The position numbers and the translations under genes are program-made. DNA of 64,000 nt from Lingula anatina (Eukaryota; Brachiopoda; Lingulata; Lingulida; Lingulidae), in NCBI RefSeq assembly GCF_001039355.2, contig NW_019775746.1:243496-307495 (forward strand), read 5' to 3'. The notes beneath the pieces are model-generated. The model ran no database searches and had not been told where the DNA came from. It saw only the letters and a program-made list of their open reading frames with translations. Shown here in pieces: positions 1 to 14,190 of this stretch. How positions within the stretch are numbered: position 1 is the stretch's first letter; every line of letters starts with the position of its first letter.

Positions 1-297
1 AATATAGTATTGATATTTCACCCCTTCTCCCTTCTCAAATAAATAATCTTTGCTAACTTTGAAAAGCACGTATGTGGCTGTTCCAATTTTACTTTTTTTT
101 GCTGAAAAAAAAATAGAGTAATGGAAATATATTGTCATTCGTTTAAAAAAGTAATCAAATTAAGAAAATAAAAATAATGCCCGGTAATTATAAATTGACA
201 ACTGATTTCACTAAAAAAATCATTTGGCATTTTATATAACTTCTACCAGCATTGTAAAATAGCTTTATTTTGGTTTAATGATTCCTGTAAAGCTAGC

Positions 298-380
298 TGA
301 ATAAATGGTTAAAACCTAACATAAAATCAAAAGTAGCGGATGAATAAATGGTTAAAACCTAACATAAAATCAAAAGTAGC
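298..380. repeat. tandem duplication, 43-bp period, two copies
   Basis: A TGAATAAATGGTTAAAACCT-led 40-bp unit at 298-337 recurs exactly at 341-380, separated by GGA. Recent local duplication. Confidence 0.9.
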
Positions 381-2046
381 AAATGTAAACGCTTTGTATC
401 AGTAATCATAATATCTTAATATGAGCATAACATACCATGCATCTCCCAAATTTCTAAACTGCCCAATAATATTCCATGCACCAATCCCAAGCTCACTGAT
501 TTATCTTAACTCTTCTCAAGGACCTTGTTTGGTTTTTACCCCTTGTTGTTAGGCACCGTCGCCACTTAGATGCTGAGCATTTTTTTAAAAACAGCAACCA
601 AGTGTCTATTTAGATATGGCAAAGGAACACAAGGTTTAGCGGAACCCTTTTATCATGACATTTTGGGGGCGCGGTTGGATATTGAAGGATTTATGCATTG
701 TCTAATGTTCATATCGATGATATGAGTGTTTGCCACGTGTGTGCGCATGTCGTGCAATCTGGTAAAGAATGCAGCGGTGGTGATGAATTTGTACACAGAC
801 ATACCTTTTCTCCTGTATGATAGCTGCATGTCTGTTTAATGAAACGCTGGTTCTGTTCACACTAGGGAAAAATGGTCACTTCTAAAATTAGAACTGTGTT
901 TTCCAACTTGCCTAGTATTTTTGATTAGGCAAAGGATCTCAACCATTTTAAAGTATGGTCAAGTAATTACATTAAAGGGCCACTTCATGGATTTTCCTGC
1001 CAAAATCCCATGGAGTCTCCCTTTAATGGATTTAAGCATAAGTTTTTTAAAACAAACAATTCATGATTTTATTATCTTTCTATTGTAGTTCTACATATTT
1101 CCAGTTCAAATAGCTGATGCTTATGACCTATAGGTGAGTTACATGCTTTTTAAAAAGATATACATACCACTGGTTAAAATATGTATGTTTATAGATTAGC
1201 CTTAATTATCATTAAAAAAATAATAAAAAAACATCAATCATATTTTTTTATCAAGAAAATATAATGTTAATGAGAAGGGATCAATTTTTCTTTTCTCCAG
1301 GAAAAAAAATATAGCATGTTGAATTTAAGTCAATATACCAGTATTATTGTAAAACCAAAACCCAGTTCAGATCTGATAAAACTGTCTCTGATGTGAACAG
1401 GACCTTAAATTCTGGTTAAAGATGCCACAGACAAATTTTTGTTTCATATCAGGTATGCCATGGCGATTACATCATTTCTCAAGTGGTACAGCCATAGAGG
1501 CGTGAGGTGCTGGCGGCTGGTACTGATACTTGTACATACAGGTATGTAGGGCGATTGAAGAGGATATGAAGGCGTGCTCACACATGACGCTTTTCGAGAT
1601 TGGAGAGACAGGAATGTTGCATTGAATTGCAACCATTGGTTGACCAGTGAAGTCTATTTGTATAGCAGCACTCTGTCTGTCAAGTGGCCAACTCATGTTT
1701 TGTGTGAACACTCCTTCTAGAGTTTGTAAACACCTCAGTATACAGGGATCTAGAATGGATTTTTTTGCTCGTAACATTTTGGCCAAGACTTAAGGAATCT
1801 TTTTTGGTTTTTTTTTAAGGAGAAAAGTAATTAAGCAGTTAAGGTAGCCAATTCAGTGTAGATAATTCTCAAGATATTTTCCCTTTTTTGCTGAAAAAAG
1901 CCATTGCCAAAGACAAGAAAAAAAATGGAAAAAGTCCCTTCATTTGATGTGGAAAAAATGAGATCTGTGCCTTAATTCATTTTTTCAACTCTTGGGATAC
2001 ATAATGTATGTCCACATTCCAAGAAATGATGCAATCAGCTGTCTGT

Positions 2047-2048
<2 letters not shown>

Positions 2049-2087
<39 letters not shown>
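2049..2087. repeat. (GA)n microsatellite
   Basis: About 19 perfect GA units. It produces a false Arg/Glu-rich open frame at 1992-2222. Confidence 0.95.
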
Positions 2088-2088
<1 letters not shown>

Positions 2089-5000
2089 CAGGCACATCGA
2101 TGGATGTTGAATCTTTAAATTGTACAGATTTTACACACTGTGGCAAACACAGAGCCTCAAATTGTGTAAACTTTTACACTATAAACTCTTCTAATTTTTG
2201 TTGTAACAAACATTGCCTCTGATATGTTTGTGTACCCCAGCCAGGGAGCTTGTTGCTCTCAGTGAGTGAAAGTTGTTTTTAAACAAGTAGGTGCAGCTGT
2301 TATATACATGTAGAAGACATTTAAGACAGAAGAAGAAGATGATGATGGTTCTGATATCTTTCATTTCTTTGATCAAGCAACCGTGGCTGTTTAGGTCCCT
2401 TTTAAAATATACACAGATTCTGTTAAAATTGGCAAAGAACTGTACATCTGATTGAGACACCTTTTCTGATCAAGTCAACCAATCAGTCAAAAGGTCTGCA
2501 TATCAGTGAATTTGATTGAATTTTGATTCCAGTGACAAGATACTTCCCATAAAATAGAATGATGTTTTGACTGAGCCTGGCTACTAGTGCTTGAGTCCAG
2601 GGTATCACTTCACTGGTGTCAGCCTACAACACGACCATTGTGTGTTAATAGCCTTGTTGTGACGATTGTTATCTAATATTTGTGTTTGTATTACCTACCT
2701 TAACGCCAATTTGATGAGGTTTATCTTATCAAATTTTGTACATAGCGGCTTTAAATGCATTTCACCCCGGCTCTGCAACAATGGACCTTGGCTGCATTCA
2801 CACATACAAAAAAGTAAGTTGATAAATCTTTATTGATAATCAATTTTTAAACATTTAAAGTACAAAATAGCAGATTTTAAAAACAACAATATTTTAAAAA
2901 GTTATCTAAAGGCCATTTATGTTCAGTTTAATCTTAAATGGATTGAATAATATGAAGTTTGTTATGTTCATCCAAGGTTTGATGCCATCAGTCAGTTATA
3001 GATATCAAAAAGTTGCCAGCCTAGCAGTATGCCACCTGAGTGAATGGAGTATAACTGCAGGAACGGGTTGCTGTCAACAGTCCAACTTCCACATTAAACA
3101 GCTGATTCCAATGTATGCTTCAGAACCTGTTATTTTTTGCCAGTGTGAACAGGCCACTTCTCAGAAAAGACAAAAGTTGCTCAAAAGCTCAATTTGTGAC
3201 ACAATTTATTTCACTGATACTGTTCATGTGCTTGAAGATGTACAGCGTATGAGGCAACAATGTTTTGAAACAGAGGCTGGTGCAATAGAAAATTGATAGT
3301 AACTTGTAGACAGCTACATTTGGTTGTATATTGTTACATATGTGTTATATAATAGTACTAGTACATATATGTAAAAGAGGTAACTAATAGTAGCATCCAT
3401 TCAGGTGGCAGTTGACCACAAAGTGGAAACTTGTTTGTGGCACTGTTGTGTAATATTGACATCTCTGGTTAGAGGCCCCATCTGGTGGTAAAGGCAGATG
3501 TGATACACACTGAGGGATCAACTGTGAAAGAATGAATTGTTCCGAAAGAAAGTGACCATGCTTTTTAGCATTTAAAAAATGGAGAATAAAAACATTTATC
3601 ATGACTGTGGATGATTAATGAAACTGGTTTAAGTGCAATTGTACATAGTATGTATTTCACAGTGACATGTTCTGAAGTTTTATGTATTTAAATTGTGAAT
3701 TTGGAGATTTGATGATAAAAATGATAATAATTATATATTTCTAATTATATCCTATATACATGTACAGGCATCTGTCCTAATCAGCTCTTTGTCTTCCAAT
3801 CCATCAAGACATTTTATTTAAGTTTGGTTAATAAGTCAAATAAATTTTTGAATCTGCTTTTTACAGGCATGTGCTGGTATGGTGTGTGTGCATGTGCATG
3901 TATAAACAATTTGTCATCGCTTTGTTTTACATGAATGTGCCTGCATGTGCATGCATGAACATGCACCTGCTTGTTTTTGTGTTGTGAACTTTTAGTATAT
4001 ATATCTAAGTCACATGAAAAAAAAAGTGCATTTCCACCATGTACCTGTATTTTGTATGCAGGGCAGTGTATTTAAATTCCATTTCTCCTGTGTGCTTTTT
4101 AAAGATAGTCATCTCTTATGTCCATTACTAGACAATCAGCATCTTAGAACGTTTTCCAAGAACATAATCTGCGAATTCCTGTTTGTACTAGATGCAGAAG
4201 ACATTGATGAAGACAGAGGGGTTGAAAGGGAATGGCATATAAAGTATTGATTTTTGTACACCATATTTTTATGTTATAACAATGGTGGCTTATATTATAA
4301 TTACTCTATGCATGATTTCATTGTTTTTTGTTTTTGTTTTTTTTTTTGACAGAGATTATTGGTGATGAATCAATATATTTTATGTAAGTAATTAGTTGGT
4401 GGCATTACAAAAATTGTTTCTTCTGAGAGTTAGAGTATGACTGCTTTGCAAAATTAATAGACTAATTCTTCGATGAAATAGTTGGGTGTTTTTTCCCAGA
4501 ATAATTGCTTAAACTGTCTGATTTTTCAGCAAGTCTGTTTGTTTATTTATTTATTTTTGCAAAATGAATTGTATCTTGACAAAAAATAATCAAACGTTTA
4601 AGATTTTTATCATTCTTTGAATACAGTGAAACTCAATAATTTCAAACATATGCAACAATTAATTCACAGAACACCATTTGTCAGCCAAACCTGATGACTA
4701 TGAATTAAAATGTACTGGAAGTAGGTTTCTTGTCAGAAGTGCATTTTTGGGAGCAGCTGAGAATTTTGAAGAAGTAAGATCTTTGCAGTAATAAATGAGG
4801 TTCAGATTATTAGAAATTGCTGTCACAGTCACATATGTCTAGGGGGAGAGAAAAATGTATTTTAATAAGCTCAGAGAGAGGCGTACAGTTATTGTGATTG
4901 GTGACTTCAGTTATTTGTGTCCTGTTTTAAAGGCAAAGCCACAAAGATCGGGACCAGAGCTTCCAAACAAAATAAATATTTTTACAAAATGCTAGACTGC

Positions 5001-7559
5001 GAAATGGAGCCCAACATCAACGGCTCCTTTGGAAAAAAACTGCCATGTTTATTCTCCGAGACATACAGTACGCCGTGTTTTGCAATTACAATTTGTCTCT
5101 GAGAATGTCCTGCAGTGTATACCCCTGGTAGTTCCAAAGAACAGATGCTGTTTGGGAATGAAAATAATTTGGAAGCAGGCCTTGTTGGTACCAAGTGGGG
5201 GTTTGTTTTGCTTGTTGTACAGGTTTGGAGGGGGAAGGAGACATAAGTCAGATCCGTCATTGGACAGGAGTACAGGTAAAGTATTTAGCCAAGTTTAGAC
5301 AGTTTGTTTAGAAGTTGAAGAGGGCTGTGAGTGTCTGGAAGAAAGATGTCTGCCATTGTGGAACCGTTGCTGTTGCTGTAGTATTTCACATTGGAAGTCT
5401 CGGTCAGAGTTTGGGCTGGGGTAACATCAGTGCAGAAGTAGGGCCCTGGAAAAACTTAGACATTAAACATAGATCAAAAAGAATTTACTTAGAGGTGTGT
5501 TTCAGTAGGAACATGATTACTTATAGGTGTGTTTTAATTTTTTTAAATGAAAACACGATTAATTAAATTTGCAGTTTTGAACTGTGACTCCAATGCACCA
5601 TCGTAAAAGATCTGTACGAGTTAAAATTTTGCATGTAGAACAAAGTGGTTTGGTGAGCTGCAAAAACCCAAGAAGTAAATTTACATTTATTACATATGTA
5701 CTCGTTTGTTTTCTGTATGAAAATCAGTATGACTGCCTTGTTGAAACTTAAAATGAAATTCGTTATCAGATGTGTAATGAGAAATTTATGATTAAGAAAT
5801 GAAAAATATTTTACTTTTTTGTAAGATGCATTGCCAAATTCTGTTTGTTGGAAGTGTAATGGCCATAACCAATTTTCTGACCTCCTGAATTTATCATTCG
5901 TGTCACTGTTATAAAACCCAGTTTGCCATTTCCCTTTTTTCCTTCAAAATTTTAAGGAGCAAAGGGCTTAGCATCTTCAGATTCAATAAAAAAAAAGACT
6001 GATGTCTCCAATAATGCTAATTGAATATCATATTTGTTCTTTCCTTAAAAAATATTACTTGTTGTTGGAAGGAGGAACCTGTGATCAAAGTTTAATTTCC
6101 TGCTTCATGGTATATAACAAGTCAGAGTTGTTTAGTACCATTCTCTGAAAGTCACATCAGAGGGATATGAGTATTTTGTCAAAATTACAATCCACTGATT
6201 CAGATTGTGTGTGAATTGGAACAAAAACAAAAGATGTGTGTTATTACCAAATTATATTCACTGGAGGTAATGAGAAAGTTATTAAGATGTAGCAGTGTCC
6301 TTGTACTATTAGACACGGGAGTTGTTGAATAAAACAAGTAATAAGAATATTGAGTTAATAGACATTACAGGGTTGTCTGCAAACAGTGATGTTATGAAAG
6401 AGAGGGAAACTTCAAAGTGCAAAGAGTTGACTCTGTATTAGTGCATGTAGCATTTATCAAGGAATTAAATAGGATTCATGCACTAATAGACTTATTCTAG
6501 AAATAATATGTACAAAAATTTAACATGGATATCTCAATAAGATAGCCCTGGGGATGCAAGATGGTGGCCAGGTGATCTCGATAGTCTTCCAAGCTGTCTC
6601 TCATGCAATTGGTCTTCATCACTCTTCACTGATCACCTAGTGTTTTGTGAGCACAGGTAACTGTTCAAAACATGCTTGTTTTTTTTTTCATAAGTTCTGT
6701 TGAATTGCAGTCCTTTGCACAAAAGTACATATTCAAAGTGTTTTGCATGTCATTTTTGTATTGCTTTGTGAGACGCAGCATGTTTTGCTTGTTACTTTTG
6801 TGTGCTTTCTAAGGTGACGTACCCAGCGCATAGAGTTTCACTCTTGTGGCTCTAAGTTAAGCTCCACCTCACGTGGATTATCACTAGTTTTTCTACTTTT
6901 ATTCCACAGTCAGACAGTCTTATTTAAACTATCTAGGATGATTTCCATCCAAGCTTATCAATATTATTAATTGGAATATGGAAAATTTGAATGCAAATTA
7001 GAAGTTTTACTCGATGTGCCTGTTGCTGTCAAGTATATAGGAAAAAATGTTTAAAATGAAGAAAAAATTGAGGTTTTAAAATAAAGAGGTCATGTCTTAT
7101 GAGTGAATTCAATTCTATATTTTAAAATGATATTTGTTTGGAATGGGCGAGACTTGTGTACTTGGGACGCACATGCTATCATTGGATTCATTAACGAGCT
7201 CTCTGTTCACCTCTGGTGTTACTTCCTTTGTTTTAAGGAAGAATCTTCATAGCAAATAAATCATTATCATTGGGGGATACATTTGGAGAACCTTCTGCTT
7301 GTAAATCTACATGCACCATAATATCCCGATACACCAAAATGCCATATATGCTTCAGTTTCTATTAAAAACTATACTGTGTATAATGATATTCATTAAATA
7401 GTGATGCAAATCACTTAATGTGTGTCCATTACATATATTACACTGCAGGTATTTAATGCGTATGTAAGACATTGAACAATTCACCCTTTCTTCTCATAAC
7501 ATGCAGATTATGTACTTATTAACCGCTGTCATTTATTGATAAAAATACTGCCTTTGACT

Positions 7560-7995
7560 TGAGTCTGTCTGTGCGTTGTAATGGCGGCATCAAACCTTTA
7601 AGACAGCCTGTAGCCCCGAGTTGGTGACCCCCACACTATGAACCTGTGGTTGAAGAACAAGGCACAGCCTGATATGTGAACTAAGAAAAGACCAAAGAGA
7701 TCAGCCCAGAATAACATGGCAAGTGCACAGAAACTTAACGTTCGCCGTGGCATTTGGTGTGTTCGAGACTGTGCCAACGAGCAAAAGGCCACTGCATTCG
7801 CACATGCAGGCAGTGCTCTGGGCGGAGTGTGCTGAGTGAGGAAATATGAGCGTTTTGTAAAGGCGAATCCAGCTGCGGAGCTGACATGCTTGGTGTGATT
7901 ACGCAGCAAGCAAAGGAGTTTTTCGTGGCAAAAACCCCGTCTGTGCCTGTTGGGTTTATATTGTAGTATATTCTCTCCTGTGGCGGGCGCTATAA
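7560..7995. promoter_or_regulatory. CpG-retaining island in the CpG-poor left domain
   Basis: Roughly 18 CpGs in 430 bp, against about one per 100 bp around it. A 134-codon minus-strand open frame (8002-7598) covers it, but its product is rich in Phe, Cys and His without a recognisable domain and shows no splice-site support. I favour an unmethylated regulatory element over a gene. Confidence 0.27.
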
Positions 7996-10900
7996 ATGAC
8001 AAATTTTACAAATGCATTTTTTTTGTCTGAAGTCAGTTGGAATGATTAGGCCAAGGTCATTCAGGAAAAATAGGTCAAAGTTCATAACAAAAATTTTAGA
8101 AATGGTTGTAATCGTGGTTCTGTTGCTGGAAACAAATCCAGTTATTGTGTTTAATGACCTAAAGTCAGGCTCAGAAATTAAAATGTTTTGTAGGACAATG
8201 TAACAAGTTTTCATAAGTATTAAGAAAGTAGCATAAAGATATTTTATTTCTGTTTCACACATTTTGCTGAGAAACTTTTTAGGGGGGAGGGGGGGGGGAG
8301 CGGTAATTCAGTTGGCACTGTGACTTACATTTCTGGCACTAGATGTCTCTCACGTGCTGCCATGCCAAGAGACACCCAGTCCAGTGGAAGTGGTGAGCAA
8401 CATGACTTCATGTGATCGTAGAAAATAGTTTGGATGAATTCATAGCTCAATACAGTTCACAGCTTTGAACAATTAAGCAACCTTGTTTCTTAGTTCTTTT
8501 TCTCTAAAAGATATGATTTTTAATATCAAAAGAAAAGTTAAATTGCAAGTTCAGCCAATATCAGTGGTTGCTTTATTGAATCATATTAACATACCATTTG
8601 AAATAGTTATGATTTAATGAGTGATAGGATATTGATTAAAAAAATTAGCACATAGACAAATAGATAAATAGATAGATAGGTAGGCATACATACAAACATA
8701 CACGTAGACAGACAGATAAACAGACCGACAGACAGTCTAGATAGTTGATCAGTGAGTTTGTAGTCTTAAGTTGATGGATGGAAGGTTGGAAAGATTAATG
8801 AATGCAAGCTTTTGAGATATGTTGAATTTCTTATGTATATGGATTTTATATTTTCATTTTCTTCATGCATTTAGGTGGTGAACGAATGCTCAGAGTTCTT
8901 TCAGTAATTGTTTTTCATGTTGCAGACTGATAGCAAGCACAGGGTCAGCTCATGGTCATCATGACAACAGTGGTGGTCATCTTGGGTCATCTTGACCACC
9001 AATGGAATGTCCAGTTGAAGGGTTTTTGTATGACAGTTTCCTTGACTTCATGGAAGATGGCCAGTAGTGACTATGATTTAAGCCATCAGTTCATGAAAGG
9101 TGAGAGGTCAACCCTAACCCTGCTGCTGAAAGTTAAGTAGTAAGGTGTCCACCTCAGATGTTTTTTTTTATTATTTTTTTATAAAAGATGCTGAAAATTG
9201 ATTATTTTATGTCATGTTAAAAATGTAACGTCTTTATCATAATTGTGTAACCATTGCTGAAGGATAAAATCAATATTTAGCATAATGTAGGCACTAATGA
9301 GTGAAAACAAACTTTTATAAAGTAAATTCATTGGTTGCAAAACTTCCTATAGAAGTTCCAACTCTTAGAAATAAAAATTGTTAAAAATACACAAAGTATT
9401 TTGAATTCAGTTAGAAAATCTGCTTGTCTGTCTCATGTTTTATCCTCCTAAATCACATCACCAGTTCAGCATGCAGCGCAACATGCAGTAATTTTATCTC
9501 AATTTCTTCCTACAACTAAGTCTTCACTCTGTGCGGATAAACCACAGTCATGTTCTCTCTGTTCAGGTGTTTCAGTTAAGGACTTTGTTTTATGCCAGTC
9601 CCGCGACCCAGCAAGCTGTTCTGTAGCCTCACCTCTGACCTTGCCTAAGTTTTACACCGAATGACCCCGAGGAAGTCAACTCGGTACAGTGCGTGGAAGG
9701 TAAACACTATGATGAGTCCCGCGGCAGGAGTTGTCAAAGTGTCAGACGTGAAGCTTCTATTGCTATTTTAAAGTCAGATATTGAACATGGGTGTTTTGTA
9801 GCAAGTTTATGAGCAGACTTTTAACTTCCAACTCGTGATGTTTTTTGGCTGAATTTGATGATATAGTTTTATGTTTATAGCTTTACCTAGAGCAAGTGCA
9901 TTTCTCTGAACCATCTTTTGATGATTTAATATCTTGCTTAGAGGCTGCATTTCAACAATTGCGGAAATGGTTTTTAGTCTGGCTGAAGACCAATTAATTA
10001 TTGTGCCAATTTGTCAAAGATTTTACAAAAAAAGTTTCATTTGAATATAATTTCTTGGATATTTGACTTCAAAAAATATTATGCTGCAGTATGACCAATA
10101 TAACATATGCTACATATGACGTCTGCTGAAGTTACAGAAAATATAACAAGTCAAGGAACTATCATAGCAATCAATTAATTAAGTCACTATCATTTTTGAA
10201 TGCAACATGTAGATTTGCAAATGCTCTTAGTTTATGATGCTATTATTTATACCACTCCATCATTTTAAAACACTATATTGCTGTGGATTCCATCTGTTAC
10301 ATGTACATGCATGTAGTTAAACCCTTTATTTGATAATGAAGTTACATTGTTTTCAATAAATGGTAAGTATAATTTTAGAGAATTAGGTTATTACTTATCC
10401 ATAGCAAATAAGCAATAAGAACTTAGTAGATACTTAAATTGAGGATAAATGATGTTATATTGTGCATCTTTTCTTAGACTTGAAGCCATAGTCTGCATGG
10501 TTCAACAAAACAGTTTTAGCCCAAAATTTAGTATAAACTTTTGGACCAAAAATCAAGTCTGCTATCATTCAAGAAAAATAGAATTTCTGCCTAATGTAAT
10601 GCAATCAAACTTCCCTTTTACAGACAGTAAATGTATTTCAGTCCTCAATCAAGAACATGTTAAGCCCTCCTGCCCTCTCCCCAGTATACAGTCTAAACCA
10701 AATATGAGATGCTTTTGTTATAGTGAATTATCTGACACCTGCTGTTGGTAGACACATCTTTATTATTTTGAAAAGTAAGTTTGGACACTTTTAGGCTTAG
10801 CATTCACTGTATACAAAGGTAATTCAGAAGTTTTTTTTATTATTATTAGCTTACTTCTTCCAAAATTATCTCTGAAAGATTGATCATCTTTGTCCATTGA

Positions 10901-13900
10901 AATTGATTTAGTCATAACTGTAACTTTGGTTCAGCATTGTTTAGCATTACTAACAAAACATTTTGGAGGGAATTCTTTAAACAGTGTCCTTTTTTTTATT
11001 TATTGAGTACTTTCTGTTACAGTAGTACATGTAGTTGCAGTGTTTATACAGTGTTTATACAATTACCTGGTAGAAAATCATTAATTCAGCTCTTTGTCCT
11101 CACTCCTTCACCTTCCACCTCAGAACAGATCACCTCTAGTTACTGTACATTCTCAATTCCATGCTTTCCAAGATTTATGTTTTTTTGTCAGGCACATTTT
11201 ATTAAAAAAACTTTAAGTCACAATGTCTTTTTGTGTCATTACTATCAAAACATTGTCTTATTGTTGAAATACATACTAGTAGATGAAATCTGTTTGAATG
11301 TAATGATCTGTAGTAGTAGGTATGCCCAGGGAACTGTGAACCCTGTGTAAAGTCCCCATGGATTCATTCATTCAGTCACATAGCCTGCCATTGCAGGTTT
11401 TTATGATCTGTTCGCTTGGAATATTAAGATTAATGACTGTCCAACATGCATCCGACACTGCTTGAAGATGTGGCTTGCATTCATTGTATACATGTTTATA
11501 CTGTATATGTATATACATATCTGATTATATATCTGTCACATTTGTGAATACTATAACTGTCACACTGTGTTTTTGTTTTACTTTAGATTTACTAGGAGGT
11601 TTTGTTTGGTTGAAAATGCAGGTTGTGTTTAAAATCAGCATGGTGGGATTATTTTTTCAAAAATTATTGATATTTTTTTGCTTTTTTGCAACATTGACAT
11701 TTAAACTGCCGAATTGTAATGTTTGTTTTACTTTTAATTGAGTAGGTTTTGTTAGGCAAAAAAAGGTAGGTTAAAGGAAAAAATCAGCTTGATCAGTTAA
11801 TTTTTACAAAAGTTATTTACACATTATGTGATGTTTTGCAATACTGGTGTCTGCAGGTGTTGAATGTGATGCCATGACTGAAAGTTGATTGATGGAAAAA
11901 AAAAGAAAGAAAAATGAAAAAAAAAAAAAAACTAATGAAAAGTACATTAGTAAACTTAATTACTGCAATCATGAAGAGGTTGAGTATTTGAGGTTCAATT
12001 AAGGTAACTGAATTTAAGACCATTGAGGTGTATCTGTTCATATACATGTGCTGATATATTCCAGCAGATTAGTTTTGGAGGAGAAAGGGAAAGCCAAAAA
12101 AAAAAAAAGATGTATAATGTGTAATTACTTGTCAATCACCAGTACGGTGACCTGAAAACTATAAAATGCTCAGGTGTGAATTTGCTTAAGTTTGTATGAC
12201 CCAATATATTTCTTATCCTGATGCACATTTGAAGCAATTCAGTAACAGTGACTGTAAGTGGGCTTGATACCTTATAAATGGCAAAGAAGCTTTTTCCATT
12301 TCTTTGAATATAGAATGTATGCTTATCTCAGTATTAGTGCAAAAAAAACCCTCTCTTTTTTGTTGTTGCACTTCTGTACAAAGGGCGGCCAAATGTTTAT
12401 CATCAGTTTAACTGCTTTGTTAATTGGTGTGAGATACTGATTGCTTTTTGCTGGAACTCTGTAACTAAGTAAGACATTGTCGTGCAAATATGGCATGGCT
12501 GATTACAATTTGATGTTATCGTATGCCATATTGGTTTTACATTTTTTGTTTAGGAGATTTGAACCCATAATTATGATGTTCCATTAAACAGAATTGTTAT
12601 TATGTCTATTTACTGATAAAGTCAGAAGTAAGCCTTTCAAGAAAGTTTCTGGCACTGTCTTGTGGTTGTTATTTTTAAACAGGCATTAAAATGATATGGG
12701 TAGATCTGTTTTGAATCAATATTACAGTATCCCCCCCCCTCCACCGGGGAAAAAAAAAAAAAAAACTACTGTTATGTCATCAGCTGGAACAAGCAATTTC
12801 ACTCTGATGTATTTTGACATGAAAGCACTATCTCATAACATGGCAATGTTTTTATCCCACTTATCTAAGTGGAAAAGCAAAAATAATAATAATAATAACA
12901 ATAATATAAATGTATGTTGAACCCCCTTACAGGCCTGTATCAGCCCCATAAGATTGGAGACCTGGGGTTGATTTCACAAACATCTACCTTTAGCCTGAAA
13001 ACTAGTATAAAAATTTAGACCAAACTTTTTTATACTTTGATCCAAGATAAACCAGATACAGTAGTCTCATCAAAAGTAATGTGTCTATTTTATAACAAGA
13101 AAGATATGGCTACTATATCTGACCAGCGTTTACTTACTTTATTTATTAAGTGAGCTACAATATATTTTGTCTTGATCTGAAGTAGACAAGATTTTTAGTT
13201 TAAGAGTTTAGAGCAATGTTTGGGCTGAAGATGTGAAGTGACCCCAGCTCCAGGACAGGCCCATGGCAAATGTGACATATGCGAGGTAGCCAGAGATATA
13301 TATGTATATGTCTGGTGGAGAATTTGGACATGGGCAAAAACAATTCCATTGGGAAACTATAAACTTGTATATTGTCTTTGAAAGCTTTTGGAACCAGAAC
13401 ATCCTCAATTTGTATTGTATAAACTAAATATAAAACATGCACCAGTATTTTATCTAACTGGGACAGGAAAGCTTCAAAGTAGAAACATATTTATGCAATA
13501 TACTATGTAAGTGTTCGTGTGCAATATAAGCAGTTCTTACTTGAGAGAGGTGTATAACTGAAGAGTATTAGCCAAGGTGAAATATATGATGATTGACATT
13601 CATGTAAATTGTTTCAGTGTAATATCATTTCAAGAATCATCTGTATTTGTAGATAGCTAAATCCAATCAAGGTAGAAGTGGAAAGTTATTATAATTTGAT
13701 ATGTGGTTGAACCAATTGTTTGTCTGTTTCAACCACAGAAAGCCATGTGAGTCATATGTTATTATTTTATGGATGATGTTATAATTTCAAGTAGCAAAGT
13801 GGTCTTTAAGTCAATTAATTCAAATAAATTATGTGTTATTATTATTATATGATGCATACATTTTATTTGAAACAGTCATCAGCATATAAAATAAATACTG

Positions 13901-14034
13901 TAACCCACAGTCCAATCAATGCAAGCTCAAATAGCTCATTAAGCATAATTAACCAAATTATGAGCATGTACAGTGAAATTAAGATCTTGGTAATTTGCCT
14001 GTTTTGTGAAATATGAGTTACCCTTCAAAGAAAA
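7996..14034. other. CpG-poor AT-rich sequence, no gene recognised
   Basis: Contains a G-run (8282-8299), a degenerate GATA/GACA repeat (8650-8746) and a CpG-retaining patch at about 9540-9740. That patch has a good TTCTCTCTGTTCAG acceptor at 9566 followed by an open 32-codon segment ending at TGA 9662-9664. There is a duplicated CAGTGTTTATA unit near 11038-11060. No coherent gene model. Confidence 0.5.
8650..8746. repeat. degenerate GATA/GACA/CATA tetranucleotide repeat
   Basis: Interspersed GATA, CATA and GACA units with point changes; an old tetranucleotide array. Confidence 0.8.
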
Positions 14035-14190
14035 GAATCTCCGCCTCCCAAAAGCTTCCGTGTATCCCCTTGTTAGAGCCTAGCGTGGTATTTGGCGAGG
14101 TTGCATGACAGAGTTTGACACACGTGCCCTCCGTGTCAAGTCAATGGGTACGATCCGAGGTTCAGACCGTACATGTGTTTCAGGCAATCA
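14035..14190. promoter_or_regulatory. short CpG-retaining island
   Basis: About ten CpGs in 150 bp in otherwise CpG-poor AT-rich sequence, with a CACGTG E-box near 14121. No open frame. Candidate regulatory element by composition only. Confidence 0.25.

Larger units (their letters stand above)
1..7559. other. CpG-poor AT-rich sequence, no gene recognised
   Basis: Contains a 43-bp tandem duplication (298-380) and a (GA)n tract (2049-2087). Several open frames of 60-125 codons are present, including 2919-3296 plus and 1786-1472 minus, neither with a recognisable domain. A splice-flanked 53-nt segment (5223-5275) is discussed as a possible micro-exon. Probably intron or intergenic sequence. Confidence 0.5.

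Noticed and set aside
1095-1135. Splice-flanked 45-nt segment with strong acceptor and GTGAGT donor
   Set aside because: All frames contain a stop, the best one ending in TAG exactly at the donor, so it cannot be an internal coding exon.
2781-2813. ATG in a good context followed by 11 codons and a GTAAGT donor
   Set aside because: Too short to distinguish from chance in AT-rich sequence, with no promoter or partner exon.
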